From assembly GCF_030272615.1 (NCBI RefSeq), contig NC_081408.1, positions 200,098,341 to 200,162,340 of the forward strand: 64,000 nt of DNA, read 5' to 3'. Shown piece by piece: positions 45,694 through 56,873 of the stretch. Positions within the stretch are counted from its first letter, which is position 1. Each line of letters starts with the position of its first letter. The translations under genes were made by a program, and so were the position numbers. The DNA is from Cryptomeria japonica. Its lineage: Eukaryota; Streptophyta; Pinopsida; Cupressales; Cupressaceae. The notes under the pieces were generated by a model, which worked only from the letters and a program-made list of their open reading frames with translations, had not been told where the DNA came from and ran no database searches.

Positions 45694-46599
45694 TGTTGGT
45701 AATTGACACTCTATTGGTTGGTTTCACTATGTTGTGATTGATTACAACATGATTTTGGGTTCCGAATTCATATGGTGTATCGACAGCCACTTCACAGATT
45801 ATACATCGGCACCGACAGGACAAAAGATTTCTTTGGTCACCGACAATGAAAGCTGACATGGTATAGTAAAGGTTATCGGTATTAGAGGCCAACATATCTT
45901 GGATTTGGCATCATCAATTTGTTTTAATGTTTATACATTTATGTTATCTGGCTGACATGTAATATGATATTGTATATATCTTTGTAAGCTGACATAAGAC
46001 ATAAAAATTGTATAGGGTATATAGGTTTGTTTGATAGATCATTTTGTGTGTGAATTAGGATGGATATGAAAATTTAATATGATGAAAAATTAATCAGAGA
46101 GATTATGTATGTGAGGAATTTATTGTAAGGGTTATTTCGGTAAAGGGGTTAGGGTTTTAACTAGAATAGACAAAGCTTAAACCAGTACTGTATTCTACAA
46201 TAAGAGATGCTATCTTAGTAGTTCACACTTCTTTGGATTGTTATCTGGAATTCTATGTAGTCAGTGAGGATCCTATTATGATTGAGCAATGTGCTCTAGG
46301 ATATAAGCCTTCTTACAAGTGTAGGCTTATCATATATTGTAATATATTTTCATATGGCCAGTGAATTGGTATTGTAGGTCACAAATCCCACCATGGTTTT
46401 TCTGCTTTGAGGTTTTCCTCGTATAAATCTGTGTGTTATGATTCTCATTTATGTGTTTGGATTATTGGATGCATTACTTCTTTCAATTTTGTTTATACTA
46501 GTATACCGGTTGGTGTATGAATGTTTTGTTAACCTAGAATCTACTATTCTAGTATAACACTGCTTCACCTACCCCTCTCAGTGTTATTGGTTTTCAACA
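45694..46599 (+). repeat. 3' LTR of element H (906 bp)
   Basis: It begins TGTTGGTAATTGACAC just after a Copia polypurine tract and ends GGTTTTCAACA, with the CACC-CCTCTCAGTG segment common at the ends of plant Copia LTRs. No matching 5' LTR occurs in the window, so it should lie to the left. AGATT at 46600-46604 is the candidate target duplication. ACCGAC motifs occur near 45805-45845. Confidence 0.75.
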
Positions 46600-46604
46600 A
46601 GATT

Positions 46605-46897
46605 TACCAGAAGAAAGAAAAAAACACGCCACAAAGAAGACCTCCTATCAATAGAGGACAAGGAAATACTACCACCCATAGGATAAAGTAAGTTTGGGAA
46701 AAGAAGAGATCCATATATATTGGTGTTATGTGATGTACCCTTTGTGTGGCTGATTTGTGTTGTCTAGCTTTATCTTAAGGGTAGGTTTCCTTGGTCCTTA
46801 GGTTGGAAACTGGTAATCTCTCTTGGAGTTAAAAGGGTTAAGAATTTAGAAATCATTGATTCACCCCCCCCTTCTCAGTGGCAACTTGTGTTCAACA
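46605..46897 (+). repeat. 3' part of the 5' LTR of Copia E2
   Basis: The segment ends CTTGTGTTCAACA next to a perfect tRNA-Met primer site, so it is the end of an LTR. Its beginning is absent. Element H seems to have inserted in this LTR, leaving the first part somewhere to the left of the window. Confidence 0.6.
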
Positions 46898-46899
46898 AT

Positions 46900-46911
46900 T
46901 GGTATCAGAGC
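46900..46911 (+). other. Primer-binding site of E2
   Basis: TGGTATCAGAGC, two bases after the LTR end, matches initiator tRNA-Met exactly. Confidence 0.9.
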
Positions 46912-46960
46912 CTAGGTTCTTGGTTGATAAGCTTTCTCCAACTTCGGTAGATTCTAGTAT

Positions 46961-48590
46961 ATGGACATAATGTGTTGTTTTGAGTCAATATTTACTCTAG
47001 TATTTATTGGGTCTAAATATTCCATTTGGTGTTATAGAATGGAAGTCTACCTCTCCTCATCAGGGTATGATGTCTTCATGTTTGTTGTAAATGATCTCCC
47101 TAGTCATGTCAATCCTCGCATCGGTTCTGAAGAAGAAATTAGAAACAAATGTAATGATGAAGCTATCCAAGCCATACTCAATGGGCTATTTGGTGATGTC
47201 TACTCACGGGTGGATAGATACAGATCTGCGAAAAGCCTATGGGATAGATTGAAGAAACTTTATGGCAATGAACCTTGCACTATAGAACCAATTTGTGGAA
47301 ACAAGAAAAGAAATGAAGCACATGTGTCTATAGAAAATGAAGGTAGATATGTTACCAATAACAGAGGAAACTCACCTCTTTATGGCTCAAGAATCAGAAG
47401 AAGAGAGGTACACATCAGAGAGTAATCATTTAGATCACTCCTATCGGCAAGATGTGTTTAGGAGTGATGATGAAGATGAAGCCAAAGTTGATCTTGAATG
47501 TGAACTAGTAAGTGCACTAGAAGAGTTGCAAAATGTTAGAAATGAATTTAAGAGGTAAAAAGATTCAATTCATGAAGAATGCAACCGGTTGAGAACATGC
47601 CTTGAAGAATCAAATAATAATATCTGCATATTGACATCTCAACTAGAAGAGACAAAAGGATTGAGTGGTGAATTAAAATCAGTCTTTGATGCTAAGGGGA
47701 GAATATGTGAGGAACTCCATCTAGAAGTCAAGACAAAGGAAAAAGAATGTTTGGACCTTAAAGGATAAATGGAGAACATCAGGAAAGACCTTGAGAAGTG
47801 TCAAAATAAGCTCAAGGTAAGGATCTAGTATGATGGTAGCACTAAGGCCTTCGACAAAATGTTGAGTAAACAAAAACACACCCAGGATACTAGAGGATTA
47901 GGATATGTTGTCAGTGAGTTCTCCACAAGAAAGGATGTCCCTCAAAAGGCTATTCAATTTATCTCCTCTAATGGAGATAACAAGGGTTAGACCTTCACAG
48001 TCTAAAGTGCAGAAAAAAAGAAGGTTGACCTAGCTACAATTGGTGAGAACTTAAGGCTAGAAATAAAGACTGATGCAACAAGAAGAAATAATGCAAATCC
48101 TAAAGGAAAAAGAAAGTTGAGAGAAAATAGGTTCACCAAAAAAAAGAATGCAAGAAGGAAGCCTAAGAGACTCCCCACCAATGGAAGATATAGAGATGAT
48201 GCACCCCAAAGAATTAGAGGTGAAGAAGCCAAACCGATCAAATCACCTCATGTTTGGAAAAATAAATTTGTAAGTAATATGTCTCAAATATTTGGTTACT
48301 GTTTTTCTTGTAAAGGATATGGCCATAGGGCAGAGGAATGCAAAAAGATGTCTAGGAATAAAAAAAAGTGTTCTTCTTAAAAATAACAATTCGTCTTATA
48401 GAAGATGTAATGCATTTGGGCATAAAACATCAGAATGTAGAAACATGCATAAGATCACTCCCGGTTATGCTAACCAAAGTCCATTTGTTACTTTAAGAAA
48501 TATAAATTATATATGTTATAACTACAATGGATCTAACCATAGAAGTAATGTGAGTAGGAAGAAGATGATTCATGCACATGGCAATTGACA
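46961..48590 (+). pseudogene. gag: E2 Gag, multi-knuckle
   Basis: The N-terminal part (47030-47275) is Copia Gag (MEVYLSSSGYDVF, SAKSLWDRLKKLYGNE). A frameshift near 47335 leads into a Glu-rich stretch and a long coiled coil (47480-47815). A basic linker and CCHC knuckles follow: CFSCKGYGHRAEEC intact at about 48300, then degenerate RCNAFGHKTSEC and ICYNYNGSNHRSN. Several stops are present. There is no protease, integrase or polymerase downstream, so E2 is a gag-only element. Its multi-knuckle C-terminus resembles the fragment at 2824-3395. Confidence 0.72.
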
Positions 48591-49943
48591 TAATAGCTAT
48601 GCCCAAAGGATAAATTCTCCTGCAAGATCAAGATATTAGTTGAAACAAGTAGCAGGCTATAATGGCATGACCTTGAGAAGAAGATCAAATCGGTTTGATA
48701 GAAGGTCTTCCAATCATCCAATTAGGTTGAATGTAGTATGCTTCTATGGAAATGTATCTAGTCATACTGCATAACCTGGTAAAGAAAAGACCTATCAGTA
48801 GAAGAAGATGATACCTGTTCTAATGGATACAAATGAGAAGAGGAGGGATTCCAAGAAGGTATGGAGGAAGAAGGAAGAAAACATGACCAAGGACTAGCAT
48901 TGTGCATTAAATGCATAGGTGATATCTCCTAAAGTTTAAAGGAGATGTAGATCCTTAGGGGGAGCTACATGTTGATCAGATCATTCACCCCCAAATGTTG
49001 AGAAGAACAAAGATTAAGGACAAACAGTCACCAACATGATGAAGAAGTTGAGATGAAAGAATGTGTGCAATTGATATCTTGGTTACACATTCACATGAGC
49101 GACATGGATCACTATTGCAAGTGTCAAAGTGGGATGTGACATCATAAGGAGAACTAATGGACAAAGTATACTAGCAGAGATATTGGATTGATATAGTAAA
49201 TCAGCATGTGTAGTATGTTGTCAGTAGGGATAGTTACCACTGTTGAAGAATATGTGAGTTAATGTGTTCCAGTTGTGTTGCAATGGCTCTTGTGGCTTGG
49301 ACAAATAAATTTATCTCTAATGATATTAAAAGTTATCCTAAATGATAGTATGTTGGACCAATAGCCGATCCCACATGTATGAGATATCATGATATCAACT
49401 GATGTGAGAGTTGACATGAAGTCAATGTGACTTGGAATTGTGGTTAGGTAAGATCATGTCACAAAGATGGGATGGATGTCATGGAACTAAAAAACCATTA
49501 GCATTTATAGATGCTCACTTCCACTAGTACAAAGTGCATTTAGGGTACCAGTTTAGGACTTGATAGGAAATGAAGACCATAGGGCTGTAATTCAAGGGGA
49601 GTTCATAGTCATATCTTATGATTGGTATCTAATACACTTGACATAGGAGAAAATCAAGTGTCACTGTTGTTCCATCGTGGACCGGTATATAAGGAGATGT
49701 GAACAAATATATGAGTTACCTGCATAGGGAGAGAATATGTCAAATAGATTGGTGTTAGTTCTCTAGTTTAAGTGATACTATTTGAGAGGTTGTAGAGCTT
49801 AGTGGTAGAAAGGGAACAAGCAACCAGTACAAAAAGGGAAAAGAGAGCTTGCAATATACTGGCTGTCAAGACCCTTTTCCATTGATGTCAAAGGGGGAGA
49901 AAGAATCTATAGTATACTGGATACTACATGTGTTGACATTAAT
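48591..49943 (+). other. E2 non-coding internal region
   Basis: No domain or long frame is visible where pol would lie in an autonomous Copia. Short degenerate coding-like patches continue to about 48900 and then nothing. A GATGTCAAAGGGGGAGA tract (about 49885) precedes the terminal tract. Confidence 0.55.
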
Positions 49944-49958
49944 GCCAAAGGGGGAGAT
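49944..49958 (+). other. Polypurine tract of E2
   Basis: GCCAAAGGGGGAGAT abuts the TGTTGG start of the 3' LTR. Confidence 0.85.
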
Positions 49959-50790
49959 TGTTGGCATTGTATTCGCATTGATGTCAACTAGTTTAGCATG
50001 TTACTAGCATATCAATACATTTGGTATGGGAAGAAGGGTTGATATGCTAGTAGTGTCATCCATCAGTTGTATGGATAGTGAAGCCGCCAAGTAAGCATGT
50101 TGGAGTAAGTGGTTTACAAGTCAGTATTGGGAAGAAGGAACCAATTTGTGAGTATGCATGTTGATGTTGAAAAAGCATGATAGAGAATTGACTGATGAGT
50201 GATGAGAACTGGAAAGCGTGTGACCAATAGAGCTCACTATAGTATGATCTAATGAAGGGTTAGTAGTGCAACATGTATGATTGTATGAGGTCAACTAGCA
50301 GGGCTCTCATCGAGAAAGAGAAGGTTGATAGAGTATGTGTTGTTTTAGTGAGAAAAGATGACATATGGAAAATCTACCAAGACATATGTCAAGTTGAAGA
50401 GGTATCCTCTCTTGAGTGAAGTCACATTATTACTGCTAGGTGACTTAGATCTTCCTCCACCAGTGTTTAGAAGTTGAAGTGCATTTCTCTATTCCTCCAC
50501 TCTAGTAAATAGTAATACCTTGCTTATCCCACAACATACATGACATACATCATGACTCTCTGGGATAAGTTAGGTAGAGTAAGCAAAGGTAGATGATTGG
50601 ATGCATATATTGGATAACTAAAGAGAAAGATGAGGATTCCTCCAGAGGATAAGTTCAGAGATGTGCACCAGATCAGCATGTGAAGACATGATGTGCTACC
50701 AAGGCAGAGAAGGAAGAGTTAATATGGCAAGTTTGCCTCCTTGGCAAATCGGTTGAGAAGAGAACCTATCTATACGTTAGGAAATAGGAA
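49959..50790 (+). repeat. 3' LTR of E2, end not resolved
   Basis: It begins TGTTGGCATTGTATTCGC after the polypurine tract. It does not contain the sequence of 46605-46897, so it is truncated or interrupted. The right limit at about 50790 is approximate and marks a change in sequence character. Confidence 0.5.
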
Positions 50791-51782
50791 ATCATCACAA
50801 GACAAGATAAACATAATAGCTCAATCACAAATGCATTCATTGCAATGATCTATCCTAAACAACACTCAATAGAGACATGAAATAAAAACATTCAAAACTA
50901 GAAATTAAGCAAACCAAAGGTGTGATTTGAATGCTCCTTCATGCAGCTCCATTGTTCTTCTTTCCTCTTCAAATGATTTGGTTGTGAATCTCACCTACAA
51001 GTGCACACACACAATTGAAAGCAAGTAGACAAGATTTTTGATCAAGAGTACTCAAAATATGATTGACTAGAAATTCGATAATCTGATTACCAATTAGCTT
51101 TGATTGATGAAGATCATCCAATTTATAGAAGAATTGGAGAGATGACAAGATTAGCATGATTCAATTCAAATGGAAATTGCAAATCAATTATGTCAATTAT
51201 GACAAATTATGACAAATTATGCACTTTCCATGCAAAATTTGTTGATTGATGATTTATGACAAATTATGACAACTTCTATGTCAAAATTGATTGATTGTCA
51301 ATTATGACAAATTTATGACAAATTGTCATGTCATTTCCATGAATTTAGGAGAGAAATAGGAGGAAATTGAAATTAGGAATTAGAAAAATTAAGAAATTAG
51401 GTAAATTAGGAATTAAGAAATTGATGGAAATTAGAAATTAGGTAAATTAATTAATAATTTGTCATTTATTAATTAATTCACAAAGAGGAATAATTAGTCA
51501 ATTAAATGAACATTTAATTGCAATGAGAAGACTTAGGATAAATAAACAATTTATTAATCCTAAAGGAAGAAATGAGACACAAGGTTAAATGATGAAATCA
51601 CGAAACCCTAGAAGACAAATTAGCACTGCGAGAATGACAATTAGGTCTTGACAAAGGATAATTGACTCAATCATGACTTGATTTTGGATTGATAAATGAC
51701 CAATGTGATAAATGATTTGATTGAGAAAATGTGCCAATTGACGAGGAACAATGACAAATTGATCCAAATTGACATATTTGAG

Positions 51783-52010
51783 ACAAACAACGATCGATGA
51801 AAAATCGATCGCAAAATGACAAGATCGAACAAGATGACAAGAGTTGATGATAAATAAATTGCAAAATGACAGGATTGAAAATGACCACGATCAATGACGA
51901 ATTGATCGCAAAATGACAAGATCAAACATGACAACGACCGATGACAAATCGATTGTTAAACGACAAGATTGAAGAATTGATGATAAATCGATCGCCAGAT
52001 AACAAGATTG
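51783..52010. repeat. Tandem array of about 47-bp units
   Basis: About five diverged copies of a unit with the core ATCGATCGCAAAATGACAAG, spaced 40-50 bp. It ends a few bases before the NA insertion point. Confidence 0.7.
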
Positions 52011-52012
52011 AA

Positions 52013-52017
52013 GGATT
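52013..52017. repeat. Candidate left target duplication of the NA array (GGATT)
   Basis: GGATT directly precedes LTR1. The partner should lie beyond the right edge of the window, so it cannot be confirmed here. Confidence 0.4.
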
Positions 52018-52364
52018 TGTTGGGAGTATTTAAAAGCTGAGTCAAGTTTATAGGCCTATTTCAAAATTTTGCTCTGCATGTCAGAAAAGTACCTAAATAA
52101 GTCAGTTTGAATGCCTAGTTAGCAAGGGGGTAAAATAGAGCTGGTTGATTTTCAGAGGGTAAGGCTCGAGATTCATGTCCCACACCTTTCATTTGGCCTA
52201 TTCAATGTGTTGCAACTTTCAGAATTCAGTTTGGAGAAGTTTATCAAATACCCGTTTTGAGGGGTGAGCTGAAAGTGCATTCTAGGCACAAGTGCAAATT
52301 TTATGGAGTAGCCTTCTTTGAGCGATTACATCTTTTGCCCTGTTGATCATCATGGAGAAACAAA

Positions 52365-52800
52365 ATGGATTCAATTTTATACATTAATGTGAGTCACCCT
52401 GCAAAATTTCAGGTCTTGACGAATCCATTTGCTCAGTTTTCAAAACCGAATCCGTTTGCAGTTTGTGTGTTTTGGCAAGTCCCTGTTTCGACAGCTAGTC
52501 AGAGCCCTGTTTTGCACAATTGTAAAACTTGCCTCATTAAGCATCATGCCAAAGTGTTTCTTTCAGGTTGATGTCAGTATAAATGGTGAGCTACGTTTCA
52601 AATTTCAAGTCCTTATCAATCTGTTTGATCAGTTTTCAAAGCTCAATCCGTTTGTAGTTTGTAATGTTTGCACAAGTGTAAAAATGTCCCGGTGAGCGTC
52701 ATGTCAGAATGTTTGTCCTGGGCTAATGTTGGTATAAATGGTGAGCTACATTTCAAATTTCAAGCTTCTATCAATTCGTTTGATCAATTTCCAAATGGAC
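52365..52800 (+). repeat. Diverged direct repeats in NA LTR1
   Basis: Three related units start near 52365, 52577 and 52733. Each has TATAAATGGTGAGCTAC-like, TTTCAAATTTCAAG-like and CCGTTTGATCAGTTTTC-like parts. The same units are in LTR2 near 59010-59450. Confidence 0.65.
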
Positions 52801-53349
52801 TCATTTTGCCATCAAATTCAGTTATCCGCACTTTCAGTGTTAGATCAGTTAATGTAGCCGTTTTGGTGAGCGCACCGTTTGCATCCTGTAAGTTTGGTGA
52901 TCAAACTAAGATTTCAAAGATTTAATATGTACTTAAGGGTACCTATGTTCCGAATTTGAGAGCCTATGAAGGTCGTTTGATATTTTTGAGAAAGGCATCA
53001 TGTGTTGCCAGAACATTGACTTCATCAGGTCCGCAGTGTCGACAAAGCCAGTTGGCCATTTTCGGAAATTAATATCTCTTCACTCAGGACTCATCTTGAG
53101 AGACCATTTGGTAGAAGTCATCCTTGTATATCAGAGTACACGCCTGTCAGATGGCGAGTTCCAGAAAGATGTTTTGACAGGTTCGAAAATTACGTCTTCG
53201 CGATTAAATGTGAAAATTGTGGCGTAATTACCTGAAGGTTGTAAAATGCAATTTTATGATCCAAAAATGAAGCTGATCGTCTCCAAAGGTATGTTTGAGG
53301 TCTGCAAAGCTTTTTAGAAGTCAGTTGTATGAAAATGAAATTTTTTTTA

Positions 53350-53373
53350 GTCGGACCCATTTTGGGGCCCGAC
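53350..53373. repeat. GC-rich hairpin in NA LTR1
   Basis: GTCGGACCC and GGGCCCGAC flank a 6-base loop, pairing at eight of nine positions. The solo LTR keeps it (33419-33443) and LTR2 has it with one further change (about 59996-60019). Confidence 0.65.
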
Positions 53374-53595
53374 CTGGCTCATGCCCATGCATTGATTTTA
53401 CTGGCAACTTGGTTTGCTAAGAGAATTTCATAATGTTGAAATGTGGTTTGTAATCATAGAACATGTCATATGAGTTCAAGATGCTAATAGAACTCCAGGA
53501 AATTTCAAAGTGGAGAGTAATACTAAATTCTCCTTCGGCGACAGAGAAGGGACATTTAGAAATTCAAGCAAAATGCAGCTGGAAGGTGGAACGTG

Positions 53596-53765
53596 AAAGG
53601 CAAATGGTAGAGGTAGCAATTAAACACTTTCAAATAAGTTTCAATTGGCAAGCATTAAGTCGAATCCAATAGATTGTGGCATGATGAATGGAGGAAAGGC
53701 AAATGGTAGAGGCAGCAATTGAACACTTTCAGGCAAGTTGCAATTAGCAAATGAATACAAGTAAA
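53596..53765 (+). repeat. Duplicated 100-bp unit in NA LTR1
   Basis: AAAGGCAAATGGTAGAGG followed by AGCAATT, AACACTTTCA and AAGTT-CAATT occurs twice about 100 bp apart. LTR2 has the same pair at about 60240-60405. Confidence 0.65.
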
Positions 53766-54454
53766 ATCCCTCTTTCACGTGGCTGTCATGTGTGGGTAAA
53801 AGGCTGCACTAAAAGTTCCAACAAATATGTTGGAAAATCTGAAATCTTCAGCAAATAACAAAATGCCATTGGCCATTGTAAAGCCAAATTCCACAACCTT
53901 CATTCTCCTTGCTGTGTGTGATGGCTGGGAGTGTAATTTAAAACTCCCAAACAAATGCAAGTAGTAGGCTGTAGCTTTGGAAGGGGGTTTTAGAGAAAAC
54001 ACTTCAAACAACAAATGCAAACAATAGTCCAACATTTTCCTCACGTGCTCCCCTCTATGTGTTTTTTTTTTTATATGGCGTTGAAGTTAACAACAACAAA
54101 ATGTAAAGGAAATGCAGATTTGGCAGATGAATGCTAGTCCACTCCCCCACATTTTTTCCTCATCCTTCCATGCTGAATGTGGAGTTTGGGAAGCAAAAAA
54201 CCAATAGCAAGTAGAACATGCTAGACTACGTGGGTTATGAAAGTCTCCAATCAAATGCAAAATCCTCCCTATTGTGCGTGGCATGGAGAGGGCACTAAAA
54301 CATGTTTTATCAAATGCAAGTATTGGCTGGCAGTATTCCCCTTGCGTGGATGGTGAAGGGGTAGCGTTTTAAACCTTAGGCAATAGACATTCAAGTTGCA
54401 GCCATTAAAGCTCAGGCAAAAGCTTCAAAATTGCAGTCCCAGGCATAAATGATT

Positions 54455-54498
54455 ATCCCACATTGGCCGTGCACTGGGAGCTTTTAGTATTTATATAC
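54455..54498 (+). promoter_or_regulatory. USE-TATA promoter in NA LTR1
   Basis: ATCCCACATTG (54455-54465) lies exactly 24 bp before TTTATATAC (54490-54498). The pair resembles the upstream sequence element plus TATA box of plant snRNA genes, and 24 bp is the spacing used by the Pol III-transcribed U6 type. It could equally serve Pol II. Transcription would start near 54520, leaving about 1.7 kb of LTR downstream. Confidence 0.65.
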
Positions 54499-56206
54499 AA
54501 AAATGCACTATACTATAATGTCTAAGCCATAAACGCTTTTGACACAAGGTGCCTATGGGCGCCCAAGGCGGGCCCATGCGTGAGCATGCTTCCCGAGGTG
54601 ATAGAGGAGTTGACTGGACGAAGACCAAGTGGACCCCACGCAGGCATGCTTCTCGAGGCAAACAAGCAAAATTTTCCAGACGAAGGCCAGGTTAATGAGC
54701 GAGCAAGTTCGAGAGAGATCAACAGCTCGCGCTATTTCGCGAAGGGAGATGCACGTAGTTTAAACCCCGCTAAATAGCGAAAGTGAACGAGAGTCGTCCA
54801 CGTGTCGTGATAGGTGGCAGTCCAGCAGGCAGGTCCCAGTGAGGTGGCATACAGCTGGCGCACAGGTGGCAGTCCAGTGGCGATGATGTGGCGGCCAAGT
54901 GGTAGTGACGAAGCAAATGATGTGGCGATGATGAGGTGTCATCCCAGGTGGCATCCGGTCAACCCCATCGACCAATCAGATCCCGCCACATGGCAAGGCA
55001 TCAGATCACAAATGGAGGCAAAAATCAAATTTAAAATGATTAAATGATATAGTTTAAACTATAGAGAAATTTGAAAAATTTAAATGATGGGTCCATGTTG
55101 AGGATTAATTCGCCCAGGGCTCAATTTTTTGCCAAAGTATAAAGTGTTATATGTTTTCGGAAAGCTCTCAGAGTGAGGAATCCGATTATGTAGTTAATTT
55201 TGAGAAATGTGGGATGTTTTAGAAGCAGTTTCCATGGGAACAAAATTCAGTTAGAGAGGAGAGACACTTGGCAATTTTCAGTTGTGGATTTGTTTTTCTT
55301 CCCTCCTCTTTTTATTCCCCATTCTTCTCAGTTGTAAGGGTTCTAGAAATTTGGAGAATGGCTCCATTTTTTCATGGCTTCCAATTCTGAGTATTCTTCC
55401 AGATTGTACAGAGAAGGGTTATCCTTTCAGTAATGGAGTTCGATTCTTTGCTATAGGTGTTCTTAGCTGCAGGTTCTTGTGTATGTAAGACATGCACAAA
55501 TTCATACAGAAGTTGTCTCTGGATTTGTATTTTTATTATATTCAAATCAGATCCTCAAGGAAGATGAGATTTGCTATCTCAAGGAGGTAATTGTGATTGT
55601 TTGCAGGGATTCTTCACGGAAGAATTTAAATTATGTAATAAATCATGAATAATGGAATATAGTGTCTGGATTTGATATTTTCTATGAGTGAGCTGAGTAA
55701 TGCATTTATGCAAGGCATTAAATGCATGAATATTTAATAATGAATATGGATTTGCAGTATAAGGTTTCATTTATAGTTTGATGTGTGACTCTGTTGCCCT
55801 TGGATAAGGCACTGCTCTTGCAAGTTTGGGGATGTTTCTCAGATATACATTTTAAAAGACAAATCTATTTCCCTTTATGTTTAGGGGTGTGTTCTTCTCA
55901 TTCCAAGCTCTGTTTTCATTTATGATTTATATAGATCTAGCCAATCTGTAGTGTGTTCCTAATTTGGTGAGCTTGTGGAATGGTTTGTCTGCTTATTGTT
56001 GATGCAGTCTTATGTTTGTGATTGTTGTATTTAATGCATCAAAAGGGTGTCCCCTCCTAGGTCTAGCAGAACCTGAAGTGCAGGAGGATCATTAGGATCT
56101 TATGTTATGTTGTCCAAGCCCTGAGGTGTTTCATTGATTGAGATTGGCTATCTCATAGATAGATTTGCAGGTGTCTTGGGTTATCACTTTTGGTGAACAA
56201 CAAAAA

Positions 56207-56224
56207 TGGTGACTCTGCTGGGGA
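56207..56224 (+). other. Primer-binding site of NA copy 1
   Basis: TGGTGACTCTGCTGGGGA begins four bases after the LTR end, the Tat-type primer site. Copy 2 has it at 62695-62712 with one mismatch. Confidence 0.85.
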
Positions 56225-56293
56225 GTCAATGAAATGTCAAGAGCCTCTGGTTAAGAAAGAATTAATTCATACAAGGTTGAGATTATCCCATCC

Positions 56294-56320
56294 GAGTCAC
56301 CACAACAAAAATGGTGACTC
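56294..56320 (+). other. Hairpin repeating the primer-site motif
   Basis: GAGTCACCA (56294-56302) and TGGTGACTC (56312-56320) pair perfectly around a 9-base A-rich loop. The 3' arm plus the following TGTTGGG copies the start of the primer site. Copy 2 has the same perfect stem at 62782-62808. Confidence 0.75.
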
Positions 56321-56873
56321 TGTTGGGAAAATGTTGTAATAATTCATGTTGAATCGAATCCCATGAGTCTAGCCAAAATTCATTTCGGGAAGAGTCTTAG
56401 AAGTTTAGAAATCTGAAAGTCATTTTCAGATTTGGAAGTGTATACCTTGCAAATTTTTGTGTGGCTCTGCTGTGTGGTGAGACCCAGAAATCAGAAAGTG
56501 TTCAGAGTGAAGATCAATGGTTAAGTTTTATTCCTCTTCAAGGGGGTGGCGACTTTGTAAGAACGAACCTGAGATTTGGAGGAGTTCTTCAAATTTCCAG
56601 TCAGAAGTGCAGTGAAGAGCAGCAAAAAATTTATCAGGTATTCCCCAAGGTTTTAATGAAATTATATGTTCCTTATAAGGTGAATCAGTCACCATAGAAA
56701 GGAAAAGAAATTTGCAGTATGCATACTTCATGTTTTTGAAACAAATTTCAGTTATATGATCAAAGAAGTATGTAGTTCTGAAATTAGTGACTGCAAGGTT
56801 TTTGAAAAGATTTAAAAAAAAAACAGTAAGGTGCATGGTCACGATAATGGTTCAATGACTGTTATAAAACCTG

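Larger units (their letters stand above)
50791..52017. repeat. AT-rich LTR-like DNA with tandem repeats
   Basis: No gene. It contains iterations of TGACAAATTATGACAA (51187-51330), GAAATTAGG-type low complexity (51355-51475) and a five-copy array of about 47 bp (51783-52010). It is probably part of another LTR, since it flanks an insertion and lacks coding sequence, but no boundary or partner was found. NA LTR1 inserted at 52018. Confidence 0.45.
52018..56202 (+). repeat. LTR1 of the NA array (4185 bp)
   Basis: It starts TGTTGGGAGTATTT and ends GGTGAACAACA. Contents in order: diverged direct repeats (52365-52800), a GC-rich hairpin (53350-53373), a duplicated unit of about 100 bp (53596-53765), a USE-TATA promoter (54455-54498), a TTCGCGAA module (about 54715-54780), GTGGCAGT-rich GC repeats (54810-54960), and 1.2 kb of downstream sequence. 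None of its small ORFs is convincing. Confidence 0.88.
56203..56873 (+). other. NA leader, internal copy 1
   Basis: Non-coding leader with the primer site and a hairpin that repeats it (56294-56320). A 78-codon frame at 56461-56697 has no recognised motif and is not well kept in copy 2, so I treat it as untranslated. Copy 2 has about 23 extra bases (near 62948-62970) absent here. Confidence 0.6.

Noticed and set aside
51187-52010. CRISPR-like array
   Set aside because: Units are diverged, spacing irregular, there are no unique spacers of constant length, and the context is eukaryotic.
54522-55047. Short GC-rich frames of 65-77 codons in NA LTR1
   Set aside because: They arise from GTGGCAGT repeats, occur on both strands and are disrupted in LTR2.
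56461-56697. 78-codon frame in the NA leader as a second gene
   Set aside because: Copy 2 has indels in the same stretch that break the frame, and it lies between primer site and the main ORF.
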